29,799 nt of DNA from an uncultured Muribaculaceae bacterium. Its GTDB lineage: Bacteria > Bacteroidota > Bacteroidia > Bacteroidales > Muribaculaceae. The stretch is taken from assembly GCA_934663645.1 (NCBI GenBank), contig CAKUKR010000019.1, positions 1 to 29,799 on the forward strand, in the 5' to 3' direction. Below are positions 23,233-29,799 of the stretch, one piece after another. The stretch's first letter is position 1, and each line of letters begins with the position of its first letter. A model generated the notes under the pieces. That model had not been told where the DNA came from, searched no databases, and saw nothing but the letters and a program-made list of their open reading frames with translations. A program made the translations under genes and the position numbers.

Positions 23233-24318
23233 ATGAAGCACAGAATTATTCATATATTCGCACTCATTCTGCTGGCAGTTGCCTCACCGGCATACCTGTC
23301 GGCAGCTCCCGTCCAGGTCAAGGCCAAGCTCGACTCGGTGCAGATACTTATGGGACGCATGGCAAACCTGCGTCTTGAAGTGGTTCAGAACAAGGGAGCA
23401 AAGGGAGAGTTCGAGATATTCAAGTCTGCGCCAGCCGACGGCATAGTTGGCTTGTGCGGCGACAGCGTAGAGTTGCGTACCGCCGTGCGCCGTGACACTG
23501 TGGACTTGGGGTCGGGACGCATACAAATCAATTACAGCGTCCCTGTACAGGCATTCGACTCTGGCTTTTACCAACTTCCTCAGCTGCGATATATATCTGG
23601 ACGCGACACGGCATTATCCAACTCCGTGTCGTTGAAGGTCATACCGGTCGCTGTCACCGCTGATGCCGCTATCTCCGGTTACGCCGACGTGGCAGACCCA
23701 GCAGACGCAAGCTGGCTCGACAAGTTGCCTGATTTCATCTACAACTATTGGTGGATTATACTGCTGGTTCTTGTCGTTGCCGGCGTATGCACATACCTGA
23801 TGATACGTCTGCGCAAGACAGGCTCTTTGCTCGCGCCCAAGCCTGAACCCTCACCGTACATCGTCGCTATGGAGAGTCTACGGCGGCTCAAGTCGCGCAA
23901 GCTGTGGGAGCAGGGGCTCGACCGCGAGTATTTCACCGAACTTACCGAAATCCTCCGCATCTACCTCGACAAGCGTTTCCATATTAACGCCATGGAGATG
24001 ACTTCGAGCCAGATAATCGACATACTTTCGGCAGACGCGAGGATTAAGGACAAGAAAGAGTATGTACAGCAGGTACTCGACATGGCAGACTTCGTGAAGT
24101 TTGCCGCCGTACGTCCTTTGCCTACAGACAGCGTTGCCTCGTTTGACAACGTGGAGAGGTTTATCGAGGAGACCAAGCCGACACCCGAAGAGGAAGCCGA
24201 GGCAAAGCAGAAAATTGACGACGGGTTTGAAATACCGGCAGAGGACAAGCCTCGCAAAAAGGTAAAACCAGCAAAGAGCAAGGCTAAGGACAAAGCCAAG
24301 AAAGGAGGCCGGAAATGA
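23233..24318 (+). CDS. BatIII-like single-pass membrane protein of the bat cluster
   Basis: The 361-residue protein has an N-terminal signal (MKHRIIHIFALILLAVASPAYL region, ending near SAAP at 23-26), then a periplasmic beta-rich domain to about 165. One transmembrane helix follows at 171-191, then a cytoplasmic helical domain with LWEQGLDREYFTELTEILRIYLDKRF, and a very Lys-rich tail (KPRKKVKPAKSKAKDKAKK). The layout, with a periplasmic Ig-like part and a cytoplasmic part of the BatD C-terminal kind, fits the third ORF of the Bacteroides aerotolerance cluster and resembles DUF4381-type proteins. Its own function is not known. It overlaps batA by 4 bases. Confidence 0.82.
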   Translation: MKHRIIHIFALILLAVASPAYLSAAPVQVKAKLDSVQILMGRMANLRLEVVQNKGAKGEFEIFKSAPADGIVGLCGDSVELRTAVRRDTVDLGSGRIQINYSVPVQAFDSGFYQLPQLRYISGRDTALSNSVSLKVIPVAVTADAAISGYADVADPADASWLDKLPDFIYNYWWIILLVLVVAGVCTYLMIRLRKTGSLLAPKPEPSPYIVAMESLRRLKSRKLWEQGLDREYFTELTEILRIYLDKRFHINAMEMTSSQIIDILSADARIKDKKEYVQQVLDMADFVKFAAVRPLPTDSVASFDNVERFIEETKPTPEEEAEAKQKIDDGFEIPAEDKPRKKVKPAKSKAKDKAKKGGRK

Positions 24319-25292
24319 TGCTCAAGACCCCTGGCCTTTTGTGGCTGTTTCTGGTGTATGTACCGCTGATAGTGTGGTACGTGATGAAGCACCGAGATGC
24401 CAATGCCTCACTGTCCGTGTCGTCGCTGCGGGCTTTCGGCAAGATGCGACCCTCGTGGAAAGTCATGGCGATGCACTTCGAGTTTGCGTTTCGTCTTGCG
24501 GCAATAGGAGCAGTCATCATCGCGCTGAGCCGTCCGCAGACGATAGATGACTTCAAGAATGCACGCATCAACGGCACCGATATCGCACTCGCGCTCGACA
24601 TATCAGGTAGCATGAGTACCAAGGACATGACACCCAACCGACTTGCAGCGGCCAAGGATGTAGCGGTAAACTTCATCAACAGCCGCGAGAACGACAACAT
24701 GGCTCTCGTGGTCTTTGCCGGCGAAAGCCTGTCGCTGATGCCGCTGACCAACGACCGCGCCGCTCTGGTGAATGCCGTCAAACACATTGACATGGGTGCT
24801 TTGAACGACGGCACAGCGATAGGAGACGGCATTGCAAGTGCGGTGAACCGCCTCCTGTCCGGACAAGCCAAGTCAAAGAGCATAATCCTGCTCACAGACG
24901 GCACGAACAACGCCGGAGACGTTGCCCCGTCAACCGCTGCGCAAATCGCCAAGCAGAACGGTATCAAGATATACACCATAGGCGTAGGCACGGATGTCTC
25001 CATACCCATTTCAGACCCCTTCGGGTTCTCTTCAACGACAATAGACACAAAAATCGACGAGCAGTCACTCAAGGACATAGCCGGCATCACAGGAGGCAAA
25101 TTCTTCCGCGCCACAGACAAGCGCATGCTGGAGAATGTGTTCAAGGAGATTGACAAGCTCGAGAAATCATCGCTCGACGTACAGCGGTACACGCAGACTG
25201 ACGAGAACTTCATGCCATGGGTTTTGCTGGCTGTTATCATGTTCTCGCTTGAGCTGATACTGCGTTACATTGTCTTGCGCCGCATACCGTAA
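24315..25292 (+). CDS. batA: Aerotolerance VWA protein BatA
   Basis: The 325-residue protein has the BatA topology: two N-terminal hydrophobic segments (about 5-22 and 54-75), a VWA domain from about 90 to 280, and a C-terminal membrane helix (about 299-318). The VWA metal site is complete, with LDISGSM at 94-100 (Asp95, Ser97, Ser99) and ILLTDGTNNAGD near 195. RPQTIDDF before the VWA domain is a conserved feature of this group. The first two codons are both ATG, so the start is uncertain by one residue. It begins inside the stop of the preceding gene, implying translational coupling. Confidence 0.94.
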   Translation: MMLKTPGLLWLFLVYVPLIVWYVMKHRDANASLSVSSLRAFGKMRPSWKVMAMHFEFAFRLAAIGAVIIALSRPQTIDDFKNARINGTDIALALDISGSMSTKDMTPNRLAAAKDVAVNFINSRENDNMALVVFAGESLSLMPLTNDRAALVNAVKHIDMGALNDGTAIGDGIASAVNRLLSGQAKSKSIILLTDGTNNAGDVAPSTAAQIAKQNGIKIYTIGVGTDVSIPISDPFGFSSTTIDTKIDEQSLKDIAGITGGKFFRATDKRMLENVFKEIDKLEKSSLDVQRYTQTDENFMPWVLLAVIMFSLELILRYIVLRRIP

Positions 25293-25314
25293 CACGAACA
25301 TTCTTGCTTCAAGT

Positions 25315-26361
25315 ATGATAAGTTTTGCATATCCATATTTTCTGTTGCTGCTCCTGCTGGTGCCTGCGTTTGCGCTCGTGTACCTGTGGAACCGCATGCG
25401 CAGGAAGAAGGGTCTGCGCACATTCGGCAATCTCGGGGTGCTGCAACCCCTCATGCCGTGGGTGTCGCCATACAAAGGCCCTGTCAAAATATCAATCGAG
25501 CTGGCGGCTCTCGCGTTTCTGATTATCGCGCTGGCACGTCCGTGGGGCGGTGTCAAGGACGAGAAGAATGTCAAGGAGGGCATTGAGGTGGTCATAGCCG
25601 TCGATGCCAGCAACTCCATGCTCGCATCTGCCACCGATAAGCCTGACGGCCCGGAGCGTATGCGCTCCACCAAGATGATGCTCGAGAAGCTGGTCAACAA
25701 TTTCCACAACGACCGCGTCGGGCTGATATTCTATGCGGCGCACGCATATACGCTCATCCCTGTCACCAACGACTATGTCTCGGCACGTATGTTCCTCAAC
25801 TCCATAGACCCCTCCTCAATTTCGGAGCAGGGCACCAACATTGCCGAGGCAATCGACCTCGCCACACAGTCCTTCGGACCTGACAAGAATGTCGGCAAGG
25901 CTATAGTGCTGATAACTGATGCCGAAGACCTCGAAGACAAGAACAGTGTAATCGACGCGGCAAAGAATGCTGCGAAGAACGGCATCCAAATCGATGTCGT
26001 CGGTGTGGGGACAAGCACTGCCGTACCTATACCGTACAACGGAAGTTACCTGATCGACCCAGAGACAGGCCAGCCGGCAATGACGGCTGTCAACGAGCAG
26101 CTTGCTGCCGAAATCGCGTCTGCCGGCAAGGGTGTGTATGTCAACGCTGCCAACGGCGACGCCCTCAGCGAATTGACACACCAGCTCGCGGGGGTGAAAA
26201 AAACGACTTTGAAATCGAGCGTCTACGCCATACATGACGAGCTGTTCCCGTTCTTCCTGTGGATAGCCGTCGTCTTGCTCGTACTCGACATATTCGTGCT
26301 GGACCGCAAGATTGGTTGGCTCGACAAGATAACCTTTTTCAAGAAGGAGGAAAAAGCATGA
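25315..26361 (+). CDS. batB: Aerotolerance VWA protein BatB
   Basis: I take the ATG at 25315 (MISFAYPYFLLLLL), because the open frame upstream to 25270 overlaps batA and would put 15 polar residues before the first membrane segment. The result is 348 residues. Two N-terminal hydrophobic segments (about 6-22 and 59-75) are followed by RPWGGVKDEK and a VWA domain with VDASNSM at 96-102 (Asp97, Ser99, Ser101) and LITDAEDLED near 200. A final helix lies at about 307-325. It is a paralog of BatA with the same topology, and its stop overlaps the batC start by 4 bases. Confidence 0.94.
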   Translation: MISFAYPYFLLLLLLVPAFALVYLWNRMRRKKGLRTFGNLGVLQPLMPWVSPYKGPVKISIELAALAFLIIALARPWGGVKDEKNVKEGIEVVIAVDASNSMLASATDKPDGPERMRSTKMMLEKLVNNFHNDRVGLIFYAAHAYTLIPVTNDYVSARMFLNSIDPSSISEQGTNIAEAIDLATQSFGPDKNVGKAIVLITDAEDLEDKNSVIDAAKNAAKNGIQIDVVGVGTSTAVPIPYNGSYLIDPETGQPAMTAVNEQLAAEIASAGKGVYVNAANGDALSELTHQLAGVKKTTLKSSVYAIHDELFPFFLWIAVVLLVLDIFVLDRKIGWLDKITFFKKEEKA

Positions 26362-27137
26362 ACCGGTTACTGATACTGCTGCTGCTGACACTGACAGCGG
26401 CAATGCCTGCATATAGCAAGGGACAAACCACACGCACCGAGCGCAAGTGCATCTTGCAAGGCAATGACCTCTACCGACAGCATAAATACGGCGAGGCGAT
26501 AAAGTCATACGAGGCGGCTCTCAAGGACAACCCCGCGAGTGCCGAAGCCTCGTACAACATTGGCCTTGCATATCTGCAGCTCGCTGCCGGCAAGAACGTA
26601 GACGAGAAAAACCGTGAGAAATACATGAAAGAGGGCATTGAGCGCATGGATGCTGCTACGAAACATTCAGCCACCAAGCCTGCCCTTGCCTCGCGTGCCA
26701 ACTACAACCTCGGCAACATAGCCTTCAACAAGCAGCAGTATGAGCAGGCTATGCAGCTGTACAAACAGGCGTTGCGCCTCAACCCCAACGATGAGGATGC
26801 CCGTCGCAACCTGCGCATCACCCAGCTCAAGATGCAGCAGAACCAACAGAACAAAAACGACGACAAGAACAAAGACCAGAATAAGGACAAAGATAAAGAC
26901 AAGGATAAGGACAAAAACAAGGATCAGAACCAAGACCAGAATAAAAATCAAAACCAGGACAAGAACGACAAGCAGGACAAGCAGCAAAACCAGGAGCGCA
27001 TGAACCCTGACGCTGCAAAACAGATACTCCAGGCTGTCGAAAACAAGGAGAACATGACCCGCAACCGCTTGATAAATGCCGGCAAAAACGGCAAGGAGAA
27101 CGCGGCGCGAGGCCGACGCAACGGCAAGAACTGGTAA
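26358..27137 (+). CDS. batC: TPR protein BatC with long charged tract
   Basis: I place the start at the ATG at 26358 (MNRLLILLLL), since the open frame upstream overlaps batB and the chosen start gives a proper signal peptide (1-20). The 259-residue protein should be periplasmic. TPR motifs occur at about 34-60 (GNDLYRQHKYGEAIKSYEAA), 64-80 and 113-145 (NYNLGNIAFNKQQYEQAMQL). Residues 158-213 are an almost pure Lys/Asp/Asn/Gln tract. The C-terminal 45 residues are basic (ARGRRNGKNW). TPR domains presumably mediate contacts with BatB, BatD or other Bat proteins. Two stop codons in a row end the gene. Confidence 0.92.
   Translation: MNRLLILLLLTLTAAMPAYSKGQTTRTERKCILQGNDLYRQHKYGEAIKSYEAALKDNPASAEASYNIGLAYLQLAAGKNVDEKNREKYMKEGIERMDAATKHSATKPALASRANYNLGNIAFNKQQYEQAMQLYKQALRLNPNDEDARRNLRITQLKMQQNQQNKNDDKNKDQNKDKDKDKDKDKNKDQNQDQNKNQNQDKNDKQDKQQNQERMNPDAAKQILQAVENKENMTRNRLINAGKNGKENAARGRRNGKNW
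26829..26996 (+). repeat. Low-complexity coding tract (Lys/Asp/Asn/Gln) in batC
   Basis: About 168 bases are built from irregular copies of six-base units such as aaggac, aaagat, aaaaac and aaccag, encoding a run of K-D, K-N and Q-N pairs. The copies are imperfect and in frame. The tract is probably disordered in the protein and prone to length changes by slippage. Confidence 0.85.
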
Positions 27138-27164
27138 TAAACAACTTCCCCAGAAAACAAGGTT

Positions 27165-28112
27165 ATGTCAGATATGAAACGGTTATTCCAGTTGACGATG
27201 TCGTTGGCGATGACAATAGTTCTGTCTTGCGGCACAGCATACGCCGACAACGATGACGATATTTACCTCGAAGCAAAGGCTTCTGTGTCAAAAAACACGG
27301 TCTACAACGGCGAGGTGTTCGAGTATGCCATAACCCTCTACACGGACAATCCCAATATCGGCAACGTGCGGTATCTCGACCGTCCGCGCACCGAGAACGT
27401 GCGCAAAGTGGCAGACCTGCCGGCATACAACAATGTTCGTCGCACCAACCGCGAGGGCATCTATGCCGTTGACATAGCCTCATCGGCGTATGTCGCTGAA
27501 ACAAAGGGGAGCTGCTCCCTCTACGGCGGCGTGATTGAGGTGACATTCCTCGTCCCCACGACTGTCTATGACCCGTTCTGGGGCTATATGCAGCGCAACC
27601 GCTCCGTGACACGCAATGTCCGGCTGAAAGACGTGAAAGTCAAGGCAAAGTCACTGCCGAAATCGGACACTGACTTTTCAGGCGCAATAGGGGAGTTCAG
27701 CATCGACATCGATGCCCACGCCATTGAGATGGACCGGGGCGACCAGATAGTAGTCTCATACGTCATTACCGGCTCTGGGCTGTTCAGTGACGACACGGCG
27801 ATGCCCGACTTCAAGTCGCTTTTTGCCTCGCCGCTGCGCCTGATGAGTGTGACACCCTCGTTCAACTCTTACTCCATGAACGGCGAGTTCACGTCGAGGG
27901 CTGTCTACGAGTGCCAGTTTTCCGCAACGGAATACGGCGAATACGTCATACCGCCGCTGAGGTTCACGTATTTCGACCCTGCTGCTGGAAGGTACAAGAC
28001 CATATCCTCCGAGGAGTGCACGGTGAGCGTTTCTGCCCCGAAACGGAAATCATCATCTCACGGACAGTACGTCTACGAGCCAATCCAAAGCAATCAGACT
28101 ATCCAATCATGA
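27165..28112 (+). CDS. Short BatD-like periplasmic protein without membrane anchor
   Basis: The 315-residue protein starts with a signal peptide (MSDMKRLFQL... ending near AYA at about 27) and then consists only of beta-rich, Ig-like sequence. Its C-terminal half is collinear with the downstream BatD: DFSGAIGEFSI at 170-180 matches DFSGGVGKFSI at 294-304 of BatD, and YFDPAAGRYK at 269 matches YFNPETGKYE at 392, with 99 and 98 residues between the matching points. It lacks the transmembrane helix and cytoplasmic domain of BatD and ends in a Ser/Gln-rich tail. It is 27 bases after batC, and its stop overlaps the batD start by 4 bases. I infer an old duplication of part of batD. Confidence 0.88.
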   Translation: MSDMKRLFQLTMSLAMTIVLSCGTAYADNDDDIYLEAKASVSKNTVYNGEVFEYAITLYTDNPNIGNVRYLDRPRTENVRKVADLPAYNNVRRTNREGIYAVDIASSAYVAETKGSCSLYGGVIEVTFLVPTTVYDPFWGYMQRNRSVTRNVRLKDVKVKAKSLPKSDTDFSGAIGEFSIDIDAHAIEMDRGDQIVVSYVITGSGLFSDDTAMPDFKSLFASPLRLMSVTPSFNSYSMNGEFTSRAVYECQFSATEYGEYVIPPLRFTYFDPAAGRYKTISSEECTVSVSAPKRKSSSHGQYVYEPIQSNQTIQS

Positions 28113-29799
28113 CATCACTCAAGAGACAAACCATATTGATCATCCTGCTGCTGTGCACATTCATGGCAGGCTATGCCGCGTCACTGCGCATTTCCGTCCG
28201 AACTTCGCGTGGTGACAAAATTTGCGTCGGCGACAGGTTCACCGTTATTGTGACTGCTGAGAATGTCAACGGCACAGTGCCGCACCTGAACATCGGCGGC
28301 GCAACCAATGACAGCTTCGTTGAATCGCAGCAGGTCGAAAACATCAACGGCAATGTACGTTCTGTGACCACCTACAGGATGATGTGCCGTGCGACAACTC
28401 CAGGCACATACACCATCGGCCCGATAACCGTAGGCGGAGTCAGAAGCAACATCTTCAAATACACCGTACACCCGGGCAACGGACAGTCCTCGTCCTCCGG
28501 GGCAGGGCAGGGCAATGCTGCACCAGGCAACAGCTCGTCCAAACCGACATATATAGGCAAGGGCAACGGTAACCTGTTTATGCGAGCATCTGTCTCCAAG
28601 ACTACGGCTTACGAGCAGGAGGCTTTGGTATATACCGTCAAGATGTACACCTCCTATTCAGCCATAAAGTTTGTCGGCGCGACTGCCTCGCCCAAATTTG
28701 ATGGCTTCGTGGTGGAAGAGTCCAAGCAGACTGATACCCAGCTGCGGTACGAGACATATCAGGGCAAAGTCTATGCAACAGCAGTGATAGCGCGTTACAT
28801 CATCTTCCCGCAGATGACCGGCAACCTCAAGGTGACTGGCAACACCTACACGGTCAGCGTCGATGAGCGAGAGTATTACAACGACCAGTTCTTCGGGCAA
28901 ATGGCCGTCAGCCGCCCATTGAAGCTCACAGTCTCGCCCAATGACCTGAACGTGAGCGTCAGGGCATTGCCGTCACCCAAGCCAGCCGACTTTTCCGGGG
29001 GTGTGGGCAAGTTCTCCATTTCCTCCTCTATGCCCTCTACCAGCCTTAGCACAGGCGAGACTGCCTCGATAGTCTACACCGTGTCTGGCTCGGGCAACCT
29101 GAAATACGTCACACTTCCAGACCTGGCCTTGGTCTACCCCAAACAGATTGAGGTGTACTCCCCGCAGACGGATGTCAAGGCCAGCGTGGGCGCGTCATCA
29201 GTGAGCGGCACTGTCAAGTTTGATTATTCCCTTATGCCTGACGAGGAAGGTGAGTACAAAATACCTGACGTTATCCTTGTGTACTTCAACCCCGAGACAG
29301 GCAAGTACGAGAAGTCCGTCGCCGAGGGCTATACCGTGACAGTAGGCAAGGGGAAGGCCTCTGCGAAGTCCCACCGCAACAGGGCGAAGTTTGACGACAA
29401 GCTGTTGCCAGTGACATCAGGCTATGACGCTGAGAATCTCATCAGCAGCTGGGCATACTGGTTTGTCTACGTCATTGCCGTGTTGCTGCTGCTGACAGCC
29501 GCTGTGGCCTACCGCAAGTATGTGAAGGCAAATGCAGACATCTCTGCCGTCATGAGCCGCAAGGCAAGCAAGATGGCACGCCGCAGGCTGCGTAAGGCCG
29601 CCGAGTGCATGCGTCGTGGCGATGCAGCTTCATTCTACGACGAGATGCTGCACGCCCTGTGGGGATACATTTCATACAAGCTGAAGATGCCAACCTCCGA
29701 ACTGTCACGTGACAACATCAGCGAGGTGCTGCTAGAAGCCGGCATAATGCAGCAGTCCGTGTCAATGCTCATTGAGCTGATTGACAACTGTGAGTTTGC
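28109..29799 (+). CDS. batD: Aerotolerance protein BatD, partial at window end
   Basis: About 563 codons are visible from the ATG at 28109 and the frame is still open at the edge. There is a signal peptide (about 1-23), a series of Ig-like periplasmic repeats (SLRISVRTSRGDKICVGDRF, then FMRASVSKTTAYEQEALVY near 153), a Ser/Gly/Asn-rich linker at about 124-150, and a third Ig-like unit after residue 290. A membrane helix follows at about 447-470 (WAYWFVYVIAVLLLLTAAVAY), then a cytoplasmic helical domain with RRRLRKAAECMRRGDAASFYDEMLHALWGYI. That layout is standard BatD. The expected next gene, batE, is outside the window. Confidence 0.93.
   Translation, partial: MTSLKRQTILIILLLCTFMAGYAASLRISVRTSRGDKICVGDRFTVIVTAENVNGTVPHLNIGGATNDSFVESQQVENINGNVRSVTTYRMMCRATTPGTYTIGPITVGGVRSNIFKYTVHPGNGQSSSSGAGQGNAAPGNSSSKPTYIGKGNGNLFMRASVSKTTAYEQEALVYTVKMYTSYSAIKFVGATASPKFDGFVVEESKQTDTQLRYETYQGKVYATAVIARYIIFPQMTGNLKVTGNTYTVSVDEREYYNDQFFGQMAVSRPLKLTVSPNDLNVSVRALPSPKPADFSGGVGKFSISSSMPSTSLSTGETASIVYTVSGSGNLKYVTLPDLALVYPKQIEVYSPQTDVKASVGASSVSGTVKFDYSLMPDEEGEYKIPDVILVYFNPETGKYEKSVAEGYTVTVGKGKASAKSHRNRAKFDDKLLPVTSGYDAENLISSWAYWFVYVIAVLLLLTAAVAYRKYVKANADISAVMSRKASKMARRRLRKAAECMRRGDAASFYDEMLHALWGYISYKLKMPTSELSRDNISEVLLEAGIMQQSVSMLIELIDNCEF

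Noticed and set aside
26829..26996. Possible CRISPR-like or satellite repeat array
   Set aside because: The units are irregular, six bases long and in frame with batC; there are no spacers. It is a low-complexity coding tract.

Overview
The window looks like a chromosomal stretch of a Bacteroidales bacterium, most likely a gut anaerobe of the Bacteroidaceae/Muribaculaceae type; the family is a guess. The support is: promoters of the Bacteroidetes form (TTG near -33, TAnnTTTG near -7), A-rich leaders instead of clear Shine-Dalgarno sites, a complete bat (Bacteroides aerotolerance) cluster, a DUF4827 lipoprotein, and the membrane methylmalonyl-CoA decarboxylase genes of the succinate-propionate pathway. 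I see no tRNA, rRNA, CRISPR array, insertion sequence, integrase or phage gene. Coding is dense, no gene-free stretch exceeds about 230 bases, and almost every gene is a recognisable core function.

Layout. (1) 1-1833, minus strand: lpxD followed by the start of lpxC, which is cut by the window edge (lipid A synthesis). (2) 2062-6388, plus: methylmalonyl-CoA epimerase, then decarboxylase alpha, OadG-like, biotin carrier and beta subunits. This makes propionyl-CoA and pumps sodium, starts at a very good promoter and ends at a strong hairpin. (3) 6492-8446, plus: an unrecognised multi-pass membrane protein overlapping an ADP-ribosylglycohydrolase by 4 bases. This is the only accessory-looking unit in the window. 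(4) 8463-9065 minus, a Sua5/YrdC-family protein, diverging from 9180-9860 plus, MTA/SAH nucleosidase. (5) 9900-12837, minus: mazG, topB and a small Cys-rich membrane protein. (6) 12966-21093, plus: a DHH phosphoesterase (NrnA type), a DUF4827 lipoprotein, glmM, sppA, lpxK, a purine nucleoside phosphorylase and thiL. (7) 21276 to the end, plus: the bat cluster (MoxR ATPase, DUF58 protein, a BatIII-like membrane protein, BatA, BatB, BatC, a short BatD-like protein, and BatD cut by the window edge).

How the genes work together. The decarboxylase set couples the last steps of propionate formation to a Na+ gradient. GlmM, LpxC, LpxD and LpxK all feed envelope and lipid A synthesis. The MoxR/VWA/TPR/BatD proteins are expected to form an inner-membrane and periplasmic assembly whose biochemical role is still poorly defined.

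The points most worth a second look are the extra, anchorless BatD-like gene placed between batC and batD; the membrane protein plus ADP-ribosylglycohydrolase pair; and the mutually overlapping divergent promoters between mazG and the DHH phosphoesterase gene. I did not find a clearly new multi-gene system; the first two are the best candidates for undescribed biology.
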